A DNA stretch of 64,000 nt from Saxidomus purpurata (lineage: Eukaryota > Mollusca > Bivalvia > Venerida > Veneridae), in the NCBI GenBank assembly GCA_022818135.1, contig JAFMSR010000016.1, positions 7,484,127 through 7,548,126 on the forward strand. The letters are read 5' to 3'. Made by a program: the position numbers and the translations under genes. Of the stretch, positions 12,555 through 24,612 are shown piece by piece. The first letter of the stretch is position 1; the number at the start of each line of letters is the position of its first letter. Below the pieces are notes generated by a model. That model worked only from the letters and a program-made list of their open reading frames with translations. It ran no database searches and was not told where the DNA came from.

Positions 12555-12763
12555 TCAATAAAACATATCAAATACATTGACAAATAAACATCCACAAAAC
12601 AACAAAATATAATGATCTAGATTAACAATTTTGAGCTTACTGTACGAATATGTGCTCATGGAACATCTCCTTGACCTAGTTTGTCTGTTACAGCGTATGG
12701 GTAAAATTTTAAGATTAGAACGCTGTGTGTCTCTGTATTGCAATACTTTATGGAGGTTCCCTG
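12555..12763 (-). CDS. Second copy of the receptor's terminal exon (alternative or decayed)
   Basis: On the minus strand, TTACACAG at 12771-12764 can serve as a splice acceptor, and the open frame that follows has the same phase as the regular last exon (the first codon is completed by one base from exon 13638-13520, giving Ala). It runs 69 codons to a TGA at 12557-12555. The middle segment IRCNRQTRSRRCSMSTYS matches IRSNGHPRSERYSMNTYS of the regular last exon at 11 of 18 residues, and the DNA is similar over about 100 bp, so the two arose by tandem duplication. The copy is about six codons shorter before the match and then diverges into a hydrophobic end (YILLFCGCLFVNVFDMF). If spliced in, it would give a receptor with a different C-terminal tail. 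It could equally be a dead duplicate in the 3' UTR. The open phase-1 frame favours use, but no transcript evidence is visible. Confidence 0.5.
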
Positions 12764-12873
12764 CTGTGTAACAAATTATCACTAGCATCTCTTACATTCA
12801 TAAATAAATCTTACGTATCAGCATATATCATCCCACTAAAAGCAACACAGAATATATATTGTCTGGGTCTAGT

Positions 12874-13082
12874 TTAACATTGTGATCGTTTTGAGCATAT
12901 TGTATTGTTAGCGTGCCAATTCTGTCTAGTCGAGTACGTGTTCATTGAATATCTTTCGGATCTAGGATGTCCATTACTGCGTATGGTCCTAAATTTATAC
13001 ACATTGATTGGAGTTTTCGACCGTTCTTGGAATCGTGTGTGGCATCGACTGAATGCTGCTCGAAATTCTTGACGGAACTTTG
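12874..13082 (-). CDS. Neuropeptide GPCR, terminal coding exon (cytoplasmic tail)
   Basis: The acceptor TTTTTAG precedes 13082 on the minus strand. The first codon (Ala) is split 1+2 with the previous exon. It encodes the start of helix 8 after TM7 (AKFRQEFRAAFSRC) and a Ser/Arg-rich cytoplasmic tail ending KRSQC before TAA at 12876-12874, 68 full codons in total. F-R-Q-E-F-R-A-A-F is the usual helix-8 pattern of peptide GPCRs, and the Cys in FSRCHTR is a possible palmitoylation site. Tail serines are candidate arrestin or kinase sites (inference). A second copy of this exon follows downstream. Confidence 0.93.
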
Positions 13083-13519
13083 CTAAAAATAGACATGAAA
13101 ATAAATCAGTTTATTTAGTTCAAGAGTTCTTTGTTTTATAAAAAGATGGTCCATTTATGTTTAACGTGAATGTTTCATGTAAAATTGCAAACAATCAAAA
13201 TAATTCACCACATGTGAGTGATCCCTTTCTTTGGAAATAATGTGCCACTTAACCTGAAACCCCCAAGCTGATGTTGACATTAAGGCAGCATAATTTTACG
13301 ATGTCTAATCATGTTCTCTTATTTAATCAAAAATTAAAGTAGAACTTCCCGGTTGAATGAAGACAGACAACTTCTGCAGTCAGTGTTGGTAAACCTTGGT
13401 TCATTGACCATAGCAAATACACGTCAAGCACACTAATAAAAGGACATGTGTCAGCCTATTCAAATTGTTACATGCAATGTTTTACATAATAATTGAGAAC
13501 ATCAGTTTAATTTACTCAC
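13083..13519 (-). other. Receptor intron (437 bp)
   Basis: Donor GCG/GTGAGT at 13520/13519 and acceptor TTTTTAG/CA at 13083/13082, phase 1. It is AT-rich and holds no other feature. Confidence 0.9.
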
Positions 13520-13638
13520 CGCTCATGAAATTGTATATGATCGGGTTGAGGGCACTGTTTAAGTAACAGAGTCCACGTGCAATAAGCGCGTATGTCGTCA
13601 CGTCAGTATCGTCCCACTCGTACAAAGTTCCGTTGTAC
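13520..13638 (-). CDS. Neuropeptide GPCR, exon with TM7
   Basis: This 119-bp exon is bounded by acceptor TTTTTTTTAG and donor GTGAGT. Its reading frame is set by the neighbours (Lys codon split 2+1 at the start, Ala codon split 1+2 at the end). It encodes the third extracellular loop (YNGTLYEWDDTDVTTYAL) and TM7 with SALNPIIYNFMS. NPIIY is the class A NPxxY motif needed for activation. The loop contains NGT, a possible N-glycosylation site. Confidence 0.96.
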
Positions 13639-13970
13639 CTAAAAAAAATATATATCTAAAAGCGTTTACCTCCTATTTCTACTCTTTATATTATAAATAA
13701 TTCACAAGCGAGAACTTGAGAACTCTCATTGTAATCATGCCGACGAAATGCACAAATTGGCTTAGTACCAACCACTACTGTATAGTTTCATTGGTATCTG
13801 TCAAATTCATTTTTATCATCATCGTTCTTGTTAATAATAAACCGAGTAACGTTATAACACTTGTGGTAAAAGAAGTGCTCCACAAAGATAACATTTCTTT
13901 ATCTTCTCTTTTACAATGTCAATAAACGGTAAATTATTGGTGTATGTACATGTTAACATGTTTTACTTAC
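13639..13970 (-). other. Receptor intron (332 bp)
   Basis: Donor AAA/GTAAGT at 13971/13970 and acceptor AG/G at 13639/13638, phase 2. The plus-strand frame at 13716-13925 lies inside this intron and is a chance frame. Confidence 0.92.
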
Positions 13971-14106
13971 TTTAAAATCAGGAGTAGGTGTACTGGAAGG
14001 TAACAGATACCAAACAAAATGACTATAGTCATTAACATTTTGGCGGCCTTTCTTCGTGCATTTAGCTGACTCTCTGGCCTCGAAGCCGAAAACTGGGCTC
14101 GCCTAC
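13971..14106 (-). CDS. Neuropeptide GPCR, exon with intracellular loop 3 and TM6
   Basis: A 136-bp exon: a two-base start completes a Gly codon from the previous exon, 44 codons follow, then two bases of a Lys codon. It encodes the end of intracellular loop 3 (QLNARRKAAKMLMTIVIL) and TM6 (FGICYLPVHLLLIL). The basic RRKAAKM run before TM6 is the G-protein-contact region of peptide receptors. TM6 reads C-Y-L-P where many class A receptors have C-W-x-P, as orexin-type receptors also do. A longer open frame continues upstream to 14356, but it crosses the acceptor TTTTTAG/GT and is intronic there. Confidence 0.96.
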
Positions 14107-14842
14107 CTAAAAATATAAAATTCATAGAAAGGTCACTTGTTCCTCTTACTAAGTAAATAAGCAAGACTTGATACAAACTTTGAAGACTGAAGTTTGAATC
14201 GTTTTCTGATTTGTAAAATAAGCATATTTTTATGATGTACAAACCAAGCGGAATTACTTCATATTCATACGCAGTTTGGTACTGGTTATGGTTATTCGTA
14301 CATATGTAGCTTTGAAGTTCTGAATCAAGAATACGCATCTCCGTATTAGTACTCATTATGCTTCATTATTAGCACGCATTCATTTGAACGAGGTTATTGA
14401 CATCAATATAATAGCAAATTTATGATTATAATCCGGGAATCAATGGTTTACTTCCCGTGAAAATTGTAAGCATCTTTTAAATTCTTTGATGTACTGTTTG
14501 AACTAATTATCCGTTGACTAGTAATAAAATACTTTGTAAGATAAATTCTTATTTATCAGATCAAATGTGCCTACTTTTGAATACGTATTAACTTAGTATA
14601 TACACTTAAGCAGATATAAAATGCCACCAGAGAACCTGTCTTGTGTCACATTTACTTTTGATCTGAGACTTGGTAATTTTCGCGTCAACAAAATTTCGCT
14701 AATATCTATTAATTAATTGGTGACTTTAGAAATTTGTCTCCCATTATCATTATCTGATAGTAAATATGTCATTTCACATATATTACTCTAGGAGAAACGA
14801 CAATGAAGAGGATTCTAACTCGTTGTTTTGGACTGTATCCAT

Positions 14843-15084
14843 GTCAACTCGTTATCTTTGACTTTATCCAGTAAAGGTCAACTTGTTATCTTTGACTTTA
14901 TCCAGTAAAGGTCAACTCGTTATCTTTGACTTTATCCAGTAAAGGTCAACTTGATATCTTTGACTTTATCCAGTAAAGGTCAACTCGTTATCTTTGACTT
15001 TATCCAGTAAAGGTCAACTTGTTATCTTGGACTTTATCCAGTAAAGGTCAACTCGTTATCTTGGATTTTATCCAGTAAAGGTCA
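14843..15084. repeat. 34-bp minisatellite, 7 copies
   Basis: The unit GTCAACTCGTTATCTTTGAC followed by TTTATCCAGTAAAG repeats every 34 bp, with nearly all changes at one position (CTCGTT/CTTGTT/CTTGAT). The high similarity implies recent expansion. It lies in the large receptor intron. Confidence 0.95.
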
Positions 15085-15838
15085 TTGAATTCTTTTTAGC
15101 GAACTCATAACTTCGCGTACCAGCGCTCTTAAGAAATAAGTAATAGTTAGGCTAAAAAGTTTCGCTACTTCTTTTTATTCGCGACTTTTTCTTTTCGCGA
15201 AAAATTGAAAACATAAAAATCTCGCGAATGAAGCTGGGTTTAAAGTACGTTACTTTAGGAAGATTGATTCATAGACTTTGCTTAGGAAGTACGTTTCGCA
15301 TGGCAGACATATTAGTTCCTTCCTTCTGACGGCTTATTGCTTTATGATTCATTTATAAAAGGTACGTCTCTGCCTACATCGCCTTAATTCTTTAAATTTC
15401 GCGTAAATATTCTGCATTCAGATATTCATACTTCCCCAAAATTCTCATAAAATACCCAGTAACAGATGCGACTGATTTATTTACGGAAATTGTGTAACAG
15501 GACCTTTTTCTTAAATGAATTATGGTTTTGCTTGGAAGTGTTTATTAAAGACGAGTAATTCGTGTCTAGTTTCTGCTTAAACGTTTTGATCATCTAGAAG
15601 AAATCATAAATCATAATTTGATTCTCCATCACCGGTTACTTATATGCTTCACAGCAAAATGACACAAATAAGTAACAGTATTCCGGTAAATTGTTTTCAG
15701 TCTGTTGCTAGGAGAAAGCTTCAACTTCGATAGAACCCAGATCTCTATCATACTAAAGGCGATTCCGTAAATTTTCTAAATATATACTCAGTTCCAAAAA
15801 AAAAATTAAAATAAGTTTTTTTATAATTTTATTTAAAA

Positions 15839-16030
<192 letters not shown>

Positions 16031-17686
16031 TGTCGTATGTATGTTATTTTGGCTCCTGGATTTAATCAAAAGACGGAATTTCCTTTAAATTACAATGTAC
16101 CACAAAAATCCAGTAATTTGTTGAAATAGGTAAATGCAACGATGTTTACGGCAAAATCAATCTTCTACCAAAACCGTTTAACCGCGCAAACAGTCTGTAA
16201 AATAACGATTACAGAAAACACGTTGAATGTTATTGTCGGAGTGTGATTTACTGTAACCCAAACGATACTCAAATCCTAATAATTCTAAGCAATACCATCT
16301 AAAATTATCTAAATATTTTCAATTTCATCTTGAGCAGGGGACTAACGCGTCATTTTTCACGGTACACTTTGTGCCAATTTATCTGTTGAAATTATCACAC
16401 GCAATTTTCGCTGTAATATTAACCAGACATGCTCTCCGCACGACACAACTTTAACTTAATTTAAAAACCAGACACATGCCTCTATCAATTTAAGTTATGT
16501 CACCAAAATATCATTTCAATTTCGGCGTCACACTATAAATTTAATTTCTTTATTAAAATCTTTTGATATTTTATTTGAATGGTCTTTTCTCTAGTAATAG
16601 TTTCAGATAGAAGTGCTTTAAATAATATACAGTTAACCATAAAATCTAAAAAGGCCCCTTTCTCCACTCCTTCTGATTGCATTCATTCCATAAATTACTT
16701 GAAAACAACATCTCCTAATTTGTAACAAGTGATTTACCACCTACTGAACGGAGGTCAGCCATTCATCACTGCGGATGTTATTCACAATGACGTTGGTAAC
16801 TCTTGTTGAGGTGGGTCAGATGTATTTAGATTATATATTCTGTTTTGTTTGCGAATCGTAAATACTTGTAGTACCCTATATGTTAGTATGCGAATTTTAA
16901 TTCTTTTTGGTATCTTTGTACCTATGTATTCAGAATTCTTGATAATCTGTCTCAATCAGAGTTTTGAATCATTTTCTTTTTATTCGTATACATTCGAAGA
17001 TCGCCCAAGTTACTTAGAAATAAGTCTTCTTCATGGTTCGATGAAATGCCATGATTTATAAGACAAAACATTTTGTCCAGGTAGTTTGAACAACACTCTT
17101 AGTTTGAATTAGCATTTACTGCAGTGTGAGTGGTATTTATATTCCAAGGAGCATAGTTGCGTGTCAACATCCCCTGTCTCATTAAAACCCTCTGTTTGTG
17201 ACATTTCCATAATTACATCCGTTCATGTTCAGCATGAAGAGTACGTTAGACTAGGAAATATTTAAATGAGTTTAGTTTTTTTTTATTCTTCCTAGAAGCT
17301 TAAATGAGCCACATCGAAATAATTTTGCCACTTGTTTTAGAATTTATATGACCTATGTTATCAGTAATTGCAATACTGTAGCTAGCTATATTTGGTACAA
17401 TGAGTAGTCGTGACCTAATTGGCTCTCCGTTAGAAAGAAAGTTTTAATCAGCTGATTTGGAAGAGGTCTCCTGGTGTATTGTATTAGACATTCACAGTAT
17501 ATTTTCAGCCATAAAAATGTTAAACAATGTCAAGAACATGAACGAAGTACAGAAGGCACGTTATATAGAAATGACAAAATAATGATGCAAGCCAAAATGC
17601 TATAAGAACGACGTCAAATCACTACATTTGAACATTGCAAGACTTAACGTATAATTTATTAAAGACATAGTTTATAACTACCGACA

Positions 17687-18987
17687 TTAACCCTCTAGAG
17701 CCCAATGTTGCACAGATGCAACAGCACATCATAAATGTTCACTCTGCTATCAAATTTGGCTTATTTACATTTTGAAGACTATTCTTAGTTGTACTTGGCA
17801 TGTATGTGTAACAGACAAGTATGTTCCAAACACAATTTTCATGATGAGTTACGTCCCCTTGTTATACATCCGCCATTTGTACCAAGAAAATTGAAAACAA
17901 TTATTGACTTGTTTTAACAGCTGTACTTTTTAAAAGGAAGAATTAGTTAGCTGGTATTTCTGTGTTCAATCATGGAATTAAAGCTCGATTTTCCCACTTG
18001 GTAACAATGATTTCTCTGATGTCTGGCATATATTTCGAAGATTCATTTTCAGAATGTGCATGTTGCACCTGTGCAACATTGGGCTTTTGTTGAAAAGTAA
18101 ACTTTTACAAGCACATCATACAAGTACATTACTTTCGCAGTTAACTGATTAAATTTCTGCCTTAAATTGTATTTTAAGAATAATTGTAATACATTCCGAT
18201 ATTTTCAAATCTTTTTCTACTTGAAATCCTGTCCTAGCTACTATGACTAAATAGCAAGGTTTGGAGAATTTCAAAATTTTCACATTTAGAGTGACCTTGA
18301 CTCATTTAAACAACTTTGATATGATTATTTGATCTTAACCATTGACCATAGTCACTCCATAAACAATATGTGTCATTAAATGTCTATCACTAGTGTTTTT
18401 GTAAAATTTGACAGTGAAAGATTATAGAATTTGCGAGTTAATCAAAGCTTAGTTGGACTACATTTTTGAACCCAGTCAGTGACCTTGACCTTTGACACTG
18501 GGACCCGGGAAAGTATAGCGGTAAACTATTGCCCATGACTAACGTCCGTATCAGAGTAGACTTTAGTTCAATGTTGGGTTTTAACTTTGAGGTCCCCTAA
18601 TGTTGATGGGGTGTCAAACCATAATTTTTCCATGGCAGAGGCTTTGTAGAAGTCAATGAATGTATAAAGAGGCTACACTTTTATTGGTATATGGAATTAC
18701 CTGTGTATAAGTATTTTTCTTCAAACAAATAGGTGTCAATTATCTTTAATTAGGTCATGATAATTATAACTAAGTCCTAAACTAGTTTTACGTACTAATG
18801 TTGCACTGGTGCAACATATACCGTAAAAGCCCAACGTTGCACTCGTGCAACACCAAACAAAATCTTTACCAAGAACAGTAGACACAAAATTGTTTGGTTA
18901 TTGAGTATGACTCATCAGTGCCTCCTTATAAACAAACAATCAGAATTTTCCAACAATGGTGACATGGGTTGGGTTCTAGAGGGTTAA
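17687..18987. mobile_element. piggyBac-like non-autonomous element with TTAA ends
   Basis: TTAA at 17687-17690 and 18984-18987 flank a 1293-bp element. Its ends are inverted: CCCTCTAGAGCCCAA on the left against CCCTCTAGAACCCAA (right end, complement), one mismatch in 15. TTAA duplication and a C/G-rich terminal repeat starting CCC are hallmarks of piggyBac elements. The near-palindrome GTTGCAC-nn-nTGCAAC occurs four times (17707, 18062, 18800, 18836), mostly next to GCCCAA or its complement, as subterminal repeats. No transposase frame remains, so it would need a partner element to move. It sits in the large receptor intron. Confidence 0.8.
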
Positions 18988-19043
18988 TCATGCAATGTGT
19001 AATATTTGCATATCCAAACCACCTGAACCTTAATCTGAGTTAC

Positions 19044-19431
19044 CTGAATTAGGGCGAGCGTTCGAGCTGTCAGGGGAGAAGTTGTCCCTCCACAGTCGCA
19101 CTGCTATTGTAGAGTAGGCAAAGAAGATAAGACACATGGGCACGTCGTAGAGGCTTACCATCAGGAATATCTGGTAATATTTCTGTTGGTCATGTGACAG
19201 ACTTTGTTTGCAGTACTGTAAGTAGTCCGTCACAAACTCTGGATACCACCGATTCAGTGTTTGGTAAAGCAGCTCTGGAATTGACACGCAAATAGCAGAG
19301 ACCCAAATGCTGATTATAACTATGGTAACAGTCAACGAATTGATTCGTCGCCACAGAGGATGGCAGATGGCAAAGTAACGCTCAACCGCAATGGCGCCTA
19401 ATGTCATAACAGAAACAGCGACTGAAACTGT
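19044..19431 (-). CDS. Neuropeptide GPCR (orexin/allatotropin-receptor type), exon with TM3-TM5
   Basis: The exon starts in phase 0 after acceptor TTTCAG and ends one base into a Gly codon at donor GTAACT (129 codons + 1). It encodes the end of TM3 with TVSVAVSVMTLGAIAVERYF, where ERY is the class A E/DRY switch, then AICHPL, TM4 (IVIISIWVSAICVSIPELL), extracellular loop 2 with a single Cys (QYCKQSL) for the conserved disulfide with TM3, and TM5 (FLMVSLYDVPMCLIFFAYST). TVSV-VSV followed by AICHPL is typical of orexin receptors and their invertebrate allatotropin-receptor relatives; other RFamide-type peptide receptors remain possible. Membership in class A is certain, the ligand is inferred. 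The four exons give 283 codons; a full receptor of this type has roughly 400 or more, so about 110-140 N-terminal residues are missing. Confidence 0.95.
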
Positions 19432-20488
19432 CTGAAATGAAATAGAAAACATTCATCAATAAATAATTTCAGTAAGTGTGAATTATGAATCAGTTAAGTG
19501 ATACAGTGTTCATCCAAACTGAAACCATCATGTTTCAACCTACACGCCGTGAAAGTACAGACAAATACATGAACAATCTTTCTGCAGGTGAACACAATTC
19601 TAAATTCTCTATATATTTCTAAACCTATTAACAAAATACGCGTGTAATGACTTCAAAGAGTGACATTGCGTTTGCATTTAATCAAGGGGAAAATTGACTT
19701 CGCCATGTTAACCCCAAAAGGTTTGTTAGTGTGGTAGTATTGAAATGCTTTATAAATTTCTCTTTTGTCACAATCTTGGATGTTATCTTTGGTATATTTC
19801 TAAACTGTAGTGTATGAACTTTTCCAAAAGTACATTTGAAAGAGGGGAGATGTTTGAGGAGTCAATAAACTTTAGATTATGTTATTAAAACAGTGTCTGT
19901 TATTGCAGACACATTTTTTGTGTTATGAAAGTAATTTAAACGGATTCAGAACATATTTTTGCTGCCGATATTCGATCAATACCGATTATTTCTGCGCTGA
20001 CTGGAAAGTATCACTGTTAACGATGGAGTTTTTCAGATTCTTAATTGCTTATCAAATTCGTTCGAAATAATTGGCACTAATGGGAATCTAAGACGTTTTT
20101 TAATGAACAAATCCATAAAAGTGAAGATATGCTACTCGCACCTACTCGATTTCTTGTTACATGTTTTAATTAATTTACTCGTAACAGGTTTAACAACCAG
20201 TTAAAGGAAACATATGAGAAGAAGAAGATATACTGCATAAATGATATAATGATATGGTACTTATTGTGTAATTTAAACATAAATGTTTTACTTTAATTGT
20301 TAGACTTCATTTTCACACTAGTCATATGATGTAGTTAACAAATAAGACACTAGATTCTTATAAAGTAGGTTTTGATTTTTATTTTGTATAAAACGTCTAG
20401 TCCATTGTCATGTACGAAGCAACTGTGCATCATAGCTATGCTTTTATGTATGTTATATGTGTTATTGAAATAGTGCTTGCTTCGTCAG
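19432..20488. other. Upstream intron of the receptor or beyond; no exon found
   Basis: Because exon 19431 begins in phase 0 inside TM3, an intron must extend rightwards from 19432. I looked for a minus-strand exon ending with a donor and encoding TM2 or the TM3 start and found none here. Confidence 0.5.
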
Positions 20489-21200
20489 GTGATGAGACAC
20501 CTATATTTTGTTCTAGTTTGAAAAACTTTGAAGTGATGAACCTTGTCACGGCCGTACTTCCTCATATGACACCAGTACTGGTTTTTCCAAGAAGCGGACT
20601 CGAAAGTGACTCGATAAGCTTCATGCTTTCTTCACAATCGAGCTAAAATAAATTAGTATAAACTAAGTGATAAGACCCCTATATTTTGTCACAGTTTGAA
20701 AAACTCTCAAGTGATGAGACCCCTATATTTTGTCACAGTTTGAAAAACTCTCAAGTGATGAGACACCTATATTTTGTCCAAGTCTGAAAAACTCTCAAGT
20801 GATGAGACACCTATATTTTGTCCAAGATTGAAAAACTCTCAAGTGATGATACACCTATATTGTGCCCTAGTTTGAAAAACTCTCAAGTGATGTGACACCT
20901 ATATTTTGTCACAGTCTGAAAAACTCTCAAGTGATGAGACACCTATCTTTTGTCCAAGTTTGAAAAAAACTCTCAATTGAGGAGACACCTATATTTTGTC
21001 CAAGATTGAAAAACTCTCAAGTGGTGATGAGACACCTATATTTTATCCAAGTTTGAAAAAACTCTCAAGTGATGAGACACCTATATTTCGCCCTAGTTTG
21101 AAAAACTCTCAATTGAGGAGACACCTATATTTTGTCACAGTTTGAAAACCTCTCATGTTATTAGACACCTATCTTTTGTCACAGTTTGAAAAACTCTCAA
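20489..21200. repeat. 44-bp minisatellite, about 12 copies plus one outlier
   Basis: The unit GTGATGAGACACCTATATTT then TGTCCAAGTTTGAAAAACTCTCAA repeats every 44 bp from 20667 to 21200. Small indels occur near 20965 and 21025, where the spacing slips. An isolated, degraded copy at 20489-20532 lies inside an open frame that is therefore repeat-derived. Confidence 0.95.
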
Positions 21201-21816
21201 CTTTTGCCATGGCAATATCGGCAAATTTTGCAGTATCAAAATAATTTCATTTATTTCCAACTATCCAAGTTTGTTTCTTATTGGTGGTATGATGGAAATG
21301 AAGTCGCAACAACTGAAGCAATGATTGTTTTTATTTAAGATGATTGTTTATAACCATGATCAACACTGCCATAGCAAAATGATTCTACAAAATAAAGCAT
21401 TGATGTAACACAGGCTGCAGTTGTAAAAAAAGCATAGACCGGTATTGTCAAATATTATTCATTTGAGTGAACATCTAATACAAATGAAGAATCTATTAAC
21501 TATGAAAGTTTTTAAAGTTTAGAAAATATGGTTTAAAACATTTCTCACGGAAAAACGTCTTGCCCATGTTACAAATCTTAAATGAAAAAATATGTAGGCT
21601 ATTCAGAACCTTTTAATATTTCAATATCAAATTAACTCCAAATATACTGTCTTTCAATTAATCACATGTTTTTCGTAATTAAAGATAGCTAGATGTAAAC
21701 AAAAATGTTCGTCCCGATAGATAACATAATTGATTTATTTTTGCAGCTTACCTAATCTGCAATGGAATTTCATCAAACTGGCTTGCTATATTTTATCATT
21801 AGAATTGAATCTGTTT

Positions 21817-23333
21817 ATCTGACTATGGAATGCGGGTTGGGACATGCCACTTGCTAATTGCTACTTGCTAATTGCCACTTGCTTATTGCTGATTGCAGGT
21901 TTGGACATGCCACTTTTTATTTGCGACTTACGTATTGCCTATTGCTAGTTACTAATTGTCACTTGCCACTTGCTTATTGTCACTTGCCAATTGCTAATTG
22001 CTAGTTGATACATGCCACTTGCTAATTGCCACTTGCTTATACTTAATTGCTACTTAGATATGCCACTTGGTTATTGCCACCGCTCACTTGCTAGTTGGGA
22101 CATGCCACATGCTAATTGCCACTTGCCATTTGCAATTGGGACACTTGCTAATTGCCACCTGCCATTTTCTTTTTGCTACTTGGGACATGCCACTTGCCAC
22201 TTGCTAATTGCCACTTGCTTATTGCTACATGCTTATTGCCACTTGCTACTTGCCATTTCCTCATTGCCAACTATCATTTCCTAATTGCCACTTTGCTAAT
22301 TGCTTTTGCTAATTGCTTTTTGCTAATTTCCACTTTTTAAATAAAAATGATCAGATGATGGTACATGCTCTATGTTTGCTCATCTAATTTGTTCAGACTT
22401 CAGCTGCAAGATTATTTATATTAAATATATTTTGCAGTATGAAATATCATTAATAATTCATAATAAACTTATAACATATATAATCTATACATACACCATT
22501 ATAGATGTCTTGTTAACTTTTAATAGTAACTCATGTTCAATGTTCATGAATATGAATCAGATCACGCGTTTTGAAATTGTATAAATTAAAAGCTTGAATG
22601 TGATTGAATATAATATATTTTTGGTATGCATGTTCCATTTTAACATAAAAACTTAATATTTTACTTCAATAAAATAATAATAGCGAATGTTCGTTATTTC
22701 CAGCCATGTTCGGTAGTCATACATAACCCATTGGCAACAAGCGATTAGTAACAAGCAAAATGCAGCAAGTAATCAGGCAATTAGCAATCAAGGCGCAAGT
22801 ACCAAGCATTAGCAAGTGGCATGTCCCATCTAGCAAATAGCAAATGGCAAATGGCATTTAGCAAGTGACAATTAGCAAGTGGCAATTTGCATTAGCAAAA
22901 CCGCCGCAATAAGCAAGTGGCATTTAGCAAGCTCCTAACCCCCAACCCCACAATTAGCAATTAGCAAGTGGCAATTAACATGTGACAATACATTAACAAT
23001 TAACAAACAACCCCCCACAACCCTTGAAACCAAACCACAAGTGGCAGTTAGCAAGACGCATGTTTCAACAAGCATTTAGCAATAAGCAAATAGCAAGTGA
23101 CAATTGGCAAAACCGCGATAAGCAAGTGGCAATTAGCAAGTAGCATGTTTCAACCAGCATTGATCAATAAGCAAGTGGCAAGTAGCTATAGCAATAAACA
23201 AGTAGCAAGAAGCAAGGGCATTAGCAATTACTAAATGGCATGTTTCCACCAGTATTTATCAATAAGTAAGTGGCAATCCGCAAGTAGCAATTAGCAAGTT
23301 TGGCATGTCCCAACCCGCATTCCATAATCTGAC
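21817..23333. mobile_element. Complete 1.5-kb foldback transposon with 7-bp target duplication
   Basis: The element (21824-23326, 1503 bp) starts TATGGAATGCGGGTTGGGAC and ends with its exact complement. Directly outside lie identical 7-bp repeats ATCTGAC (21817-21823 and 23327-23333), the footprint of transposition. The arms are arrays of a short, loosely repeated motif: GCCACTTGCTAATT-like in the left arm (about 21845-22340) and its complement AATTAGCAAGTGGC in the right arm (about 22735-23310). The motif alternates CTAATT and CTTATT variants. A 390-bp AT-rich centre (22341-22730) separates the arms and encodes nothing obvious. Repetitive inverted arms around a small centre are the definition of foldback elements. 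Open frames over the arms are by-products of the repeat. Confidence 0.9.
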
Positions 23334-24500
23334 ACATTAAGCATGTATTTCTTACTAACAACGTTCAAATGTCGTGATGAAAAATTGATTTGAAATGTTC
23401 CGCTGAGAACGTCGCATTTTTTATCCCAGATGTTCTTTTTGAGAGCGTTACGTTCAAAACTGGCTGAGGTTATTATAAACTGGGATAAACATTTATTTTT
23501 ACCATTAATGTTTTGTATTTCACGTCCCCATTGCGAAGAGGAAACCAGGTATGTTGAAATAGCACCGTTCCTTTGGATCTTTGTAACTATGCCAAGTGTC
23601 TGTTGTTCAACCCCTAGAACATGTTCATTATCCCTGTTTGAAGACACTCTCCTATTCACTTGAATGTGTGTGTTTCATTTTCAACTTGTAAAAACATATG
23701 CTTGATTTTAAAGTCTCAATTCATAGTTTTAGTACCTGGGTCATGAATTTGTACATGTATGTTTAACATGAACTAAAATGTTACAATTCATATAACTGAG
23801 TATAAAAGAGGGTTTGACTTGTCCTTAAAAACAAAAGGTGTATTTATTTTCTACAATATTACTTTCAATTTAAGGATTTTACGGAGCAAAACAGAAAAAC
23901 ACTATATATTTTATGTAATAATATCGATGCCAATTTTTCCGATAAACTCTTTTGATTATATTCATCCCAAGTTTCCCCTTCTCATTAAATGCAGCGTCTT
24001 TCTATTTGTGTCGATATATATCTACGTTTTCAAAGCGTATGACTATTAACTTCGTTGGTCTAGTATTGTTTTGTATGCTTGTACGATTTTAGCTACAAAA
24101 ATGAATCGAACAAACACTGCAGTTTGTGCTCATATGTAATTGAATTATGTGATTTAAATAACAAAGAAGTTATTAAATCTAAATAACGTTTTCACTATAT
24201 AATCCTTCAGTAGCAAAATAAGCCAGTCTGCCGATAGCATGTTTTCAAGAGACACAATTTCACAAATAAGTCAACGATATACACGGGAATTCTGACAATG
24301 TACATTTGTACTATATCAAAACGACGTATTCCGTGCAATAATTTAACAAACAAAAATAGTGTAGGTTTGACAAACAATCGAGGTTACAGTTTTCATTACA
24401 AATAAGAGGATTTTATAATCAAGTTAAACCGTAGGAATTTATGTTAGAGATTTCATTATTTGATATAAAAGGTCAATAAGGAAACGGACTTTTGTACCAG
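23334..24500. other. AT-rich DNA without supported gene
   Basis: It holds only overlapping open frames of 75-120 codons on both strands around 23291-23663. The minus-strand frame starts beside the foldback element. No motif or family resemblance was recognised. Confidence 0.4.
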
Positions 24501-24524
24501 TCTCATTGGTAGAAAATGTTTTAC

Positions 24525-24612
24525 CGCTTCAGACATCATATTAGATGACATAAAAACCCTAATACAACGCTTCAGATATCATATAAGATGACATAAAAGC
24601 CCTAATACAACA
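24525..24612. repeat. 44-bp direct duplication
   Basis: CGCTTCAGACATCATATTAG and CGCTTCAGATATCATATAAG start 44 bp apart, and both are followed by ATGACATAAAA-CCCTAATACAA. Confidence 0.9.

Noticed and set aside
14107..14356. Upstream extension of the TM6 frame to a Met at 14356
   Set aside because: A good acceptor and matching phase with exon 19044 place the exon start at 14106, and the extension has no receptor-like content.
22012..22340. Cys/His/Leu-rich frames that look like a repeat protein
   Set aside because: They are translations of the short-motif arm of the foldback element; the inverted arm shows it is structural DNA.
20489..23326. CRISPR-like array (regular repeats)
   Set aside because: The repeats are contiguous or loosely spaced minisatellites without unique spacers, in a eukaryotic context.
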